Source: an uncultured Porphyromonas sp.
Lineage (GTDB): Bacteria > Bacteroidota > Bacteroidia > Bacteroidales > Porphyromonadaceae
Reading direction: 5' to 3'
Assembly: GCF_947254915.1 (NCBI RefSeq)
Contig: NZ_CAMYEZ010000108.1
Span: 1 to 7,385 of the forward strand
Length of the DNA: 7,385 nucleotides
Position 1 is the first letter of the stretch; every line of letters starts with the position of its first letter. The position numbers were made by a program, and so were the translations under genes. Below are positions 5,859 through 7,385 of this stretch, one piece after another. Under the pieces are notes generated by a model. It was not told the DNA's origin. It saw nothing but the letters and a program-made list of their open reading frames with translations, and made no database searches.

Positions 5859-6581
5859 CTGACGGCAGAAGAGGAAGCTGACGTGTCGTGTTAGGGCGGT
5901 GAACCAACCGTACCTCCGAGCCATAATACGGAGCCGCTCGAGGAGCGAGGCGCGATGGTTGCGTGTGGTGACCCCTTCGTTAAGGTAGTTGACGAGATAG
6001 TCGTCGATGCGGTACTGGCTATGGATAGCGTTGATGATCTTGATGCACCAGTCGTAGTCTGCCGAGTAGCGGTAGCGCAGATCATAAAGCGGAGCGAGCG
6101 AGCGTCGTGGTATGAAAGCTTGGTGGCAGATGAGCATGCCATTGGCAAAGGAGCGCTGCGTCAGTTGATGTGGCGGGCGCAACCGACGAGGATGAAGGTC
6201 TTGGTAAGCACCGTCTACAATCATCGTATCGCCATAGAGGAGGTCAGGCTGGTGCGTCTCAAGAGCAGCACAGACGGTGCGGACCGTGTCAGGTGTGCGG
6301 AGCGTATCTCCCGCATTGAGATACCAGATGTAGGTGCCGTGAGCTTGGCGCAACCCTTTATTCATCGCATCGTAGAGCCCATGGTCGGGCTCGGAGTGGA
6401 CGGTAGCACGAGGGTAAAGCGTCTGGACGAGCGAGAGCGTTTTGTCTTGGGAAGCTCCGTCTATGACGAGGTACTCGAAGCTTTGGTCACTCTGCTCGGC
6501 AAGGCTACGCAGCGTGGGCGCAATGGTTGCCTCCGCATTGTAGCAGATGGTGATGATGGTTAGTAGGGGCGTGGTGGTCAT
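5853..6581 (-). CDS. Family 2 glycosyltransferase (WcaA-like)
   Basis: Transfers a sugar from a nucleotide-sugar donor to a growing surface glycan; donor and acceptor cannot be read from the sequence. The 242-residue protein is a complete GT-A fold of normal size for this subgroup. It opens with LLTIITICYNAEATIAPTL (about residues 6-24), followed by VIDGASQDKT (39-48), EPDHGLYDAMNKG (64-76), the metal-site loop LNAGD (88-92, where other GT2 enzymes have DxD), LYGD (115-118) and SADYDW (172-177), which carries the likely catalytic acidic residue. There is no membrane segment, so it should act on the cytoplasmic face of the inner membrane. Its ATG overlaps the stop of the upstream glycosyltransferase by four bases (ATGA), so the two are probably translationally coupled. 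Its own stop directly touches that of convergent porW. Confidence 0.92.
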   Translation of the reverse strand: MTTTPLLTIITICYNAEATIAPTLRSLAEQSDQSFEYLVIDGASQDKTLSLVQTLYPRATVHSEPDHGLYDAMNKGLRQAHGTYIWYLNAGDTLRTPDTVRTVCAALETHQPDLLYGDTMIVDGAYQDLHPRRLRPPHQLTQRSFANGMLICHQAFIPRRSLAPLYDLRYRYSADYDWCIKIINAIHSQYRIDDYLVNYLNEGVTTRNHRASLLERLRIMARRYGWFTALTRHVSFLFCRQR

Positions 6582-7384
6582 CGGTTTGCTCGCTGGGTGT
6601 CATCTATTAACTGTGCGTAAAGCTGGGCATACTGCTGGGCAATGGCTGTCGGGGCAAAGCGCAAGGCGGAAGCTCGGCACGCTTCGGGCTGATAAACTGA
6701 GGCTTCGGTGAAGTGTTGCCAGAGAGCGGTCGCCATCTTTTGCGGTTTGTCGTGCGCCACGAGAGCGCCATTTACCCCATTGATGAGTATATCAGCGGGA
6801 CCTCCTGAGTCTCTAGCAATGACAGGCGTACCGCAAGCAAGAGCCTCTATGAGTGTCTGCCCAAAGGACTCGCGCTCACTGGTTGAGATGAGGACGGAGT
6901 TCTCAGCGTAAAGGGAGCACAGTCGCTCCTCATCGGAGATACTACCCAGATGCTGTACGGGGATGGGGATCTGCTTGAGGAGTGTTCGGTCGGATAGGGC
7001 ACCGACGAGTGTGAGCTGCATTTGCGCTGTCTGCTCGCCCGCTAGCTCGGCGAGTTGTCGCATGGCTTCGGTGAGGTAGCTCCACCCTTTGATCGGGTCA
7101 TCCACACGTGTCGCTACGAAGAGAATTTGATAAGGTGCTTGCTCGTTGGAGGCTTTTGTCTCCTGCATCTGTGCCTGCTGATAGTACTGAGCGGAGAGAA
7201 CATTGCCGATGGTGCTGATGCCTAGGCGAGGCACGATGGGGGAGCGTGACACCTCATTGGCAAGGCTACTGGAGACGGTGACCCAGTGAATAGGGTAGTG
7301 CGCCATGAGCTCCGCTTTGCGCTGCCGAACTTGTCGGTCTAGTCGGCGCAGGGGGGCTGACAGTTCGCCAGGCTTAGTTGCCAT
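6578..7384 (-). CDS. GT4-type glycosyltransferase, 5' end outside the window
   Basis: The visible 268 residues hold the end of the N-terminal Rossmann domain and the complete C-terminal nucleotide-sugar-binding domain of a GT-B glycosyltransferase. IHWVTVSSSLANEV (about residues 33-46) is the usual inter-domain segment, followed by LFVATRVDDPIKGWSYL (about 88-104, the conserved Lys-Gly position), LVGALSD, the E-x7-E motif in ESFGQTLIEA, then ACGTPVIARDSGGPADI and a C-terminal helix. Relatives have roughly 100 or more extra N-terminal residues, so the ATG at 7384, one base from the edge, is probably internal and the gene continues to the right. The substrate is unknown; the short DRQVRQRKAEL stretch before IHWVT resembles WcaC-like polysaccharide enzymes. 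It is first in a coupled pair with the GT2 gene, most likely part of a polysaccharide or protein-glycosylation cluster. Confidence 0.88.
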   Translation of the reverse strand: MATKPGELSAPLRRLDRQVRQRKAELMAHYPIHWVTVSSSLANEVSRSPIVPRLGISTIGNVLSAQYYQQAQMQETKASNEQAPYQILFVATRVDDPIKGWSYLTEAMRQLAELAGEQTAQMQLTLVGALSDRTLLKQIPIPVQHLGSISDEERLCSLYAENSVLISTSERESFGQTLIEALACGTPVIARDSGGPADILINGVNGALVAHDKPQKMATALWQHFTEASVYQPEACRASALRFAPTAIAQQYAQLYAQLIDDTQRANR

Positions 7385-7385
7385 C

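Noticed and set aside
6306..6318. Loss of the DxD motif (LNAGD instead) taken as a sign of an inactive GT2
   Set aside because: An N-(A/S)-G-D loop is, from memory, normal in this WcaA-like GT2 subgroup, and the other motifs are intact.
5955..6563. A 202-codon open frame on the + strand
   Set aside because: It lies wholly antisense to the clear GT2 gene, has no recognisable motif, and is explained by the codon bias of the opposite strand.

Overview
The window looks like chromosome from a Bacteroidota of the Porphyromonas type. The main reasons are a PorW/SprE-type lipoprotein of the type IX secretion system (T9SS), three TAnnTTTG promoter elements of the Bacteroides kind, and near absence of Shine-Dalgarno sequences except at one gene. 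Most coding sequence is visibly G+C-richer than the first gene. The genus is an inference; the phylum is well supported.

Layout. Bases 1-217 are intergenic. They hold five short dyad-symmetric elements centred every 21-22 bp, then a candidate promoter and a strong ribosome binding site for a small YeaO-like DUF488 gene (218-589) that is AT-rich compared with the rest. After a 185-bp gap with a second candidate promoter comes a tight three-gene cluster on the + strand: pyruvoyl-dependent arginine decarboxylase (775-1329), ribose-5-phosphate isomerase B (1357-1794) and a small membrane-anchored protein with a four-cysteine cluster (1814-2305). A third candidate promoter precedes a long + strand gene (2403-5852) for a PorW/SprE lipoprotein with an unusual, very charged C-terminal tail. 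Convergent with it, and touching it with no intergenic base, are two minus-strand glycosyltransferases: a complete GT2 gene (5853-6581) and a GT4-type gene (6578-7384) that overlap by 4 bases (ATGA). The GT4 gene runs off the right edge.

How the genes work together. The decarboxylase makes agmatine, the usual entry to putrescine and spermidine. RpiB interconverts ribose-5-phosphate and ribulose-5-phosphate. Their shared transcript is supported by 27- and 19-bp gaps, but no common pathway is obvious. PorW is expected at the inner face of the outer membrane, helping T9SS export. The two glycosyltransferases probably belong to a surface polysaccharide or glycan cluster continuing to the right.

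No complete new multi-gene system is apparent. The items most worth a second look are the helically phased palindrome array at the left edge, the charged repeat tail of PorW, and the Cys-cluster membrane protein that sits just before porW.
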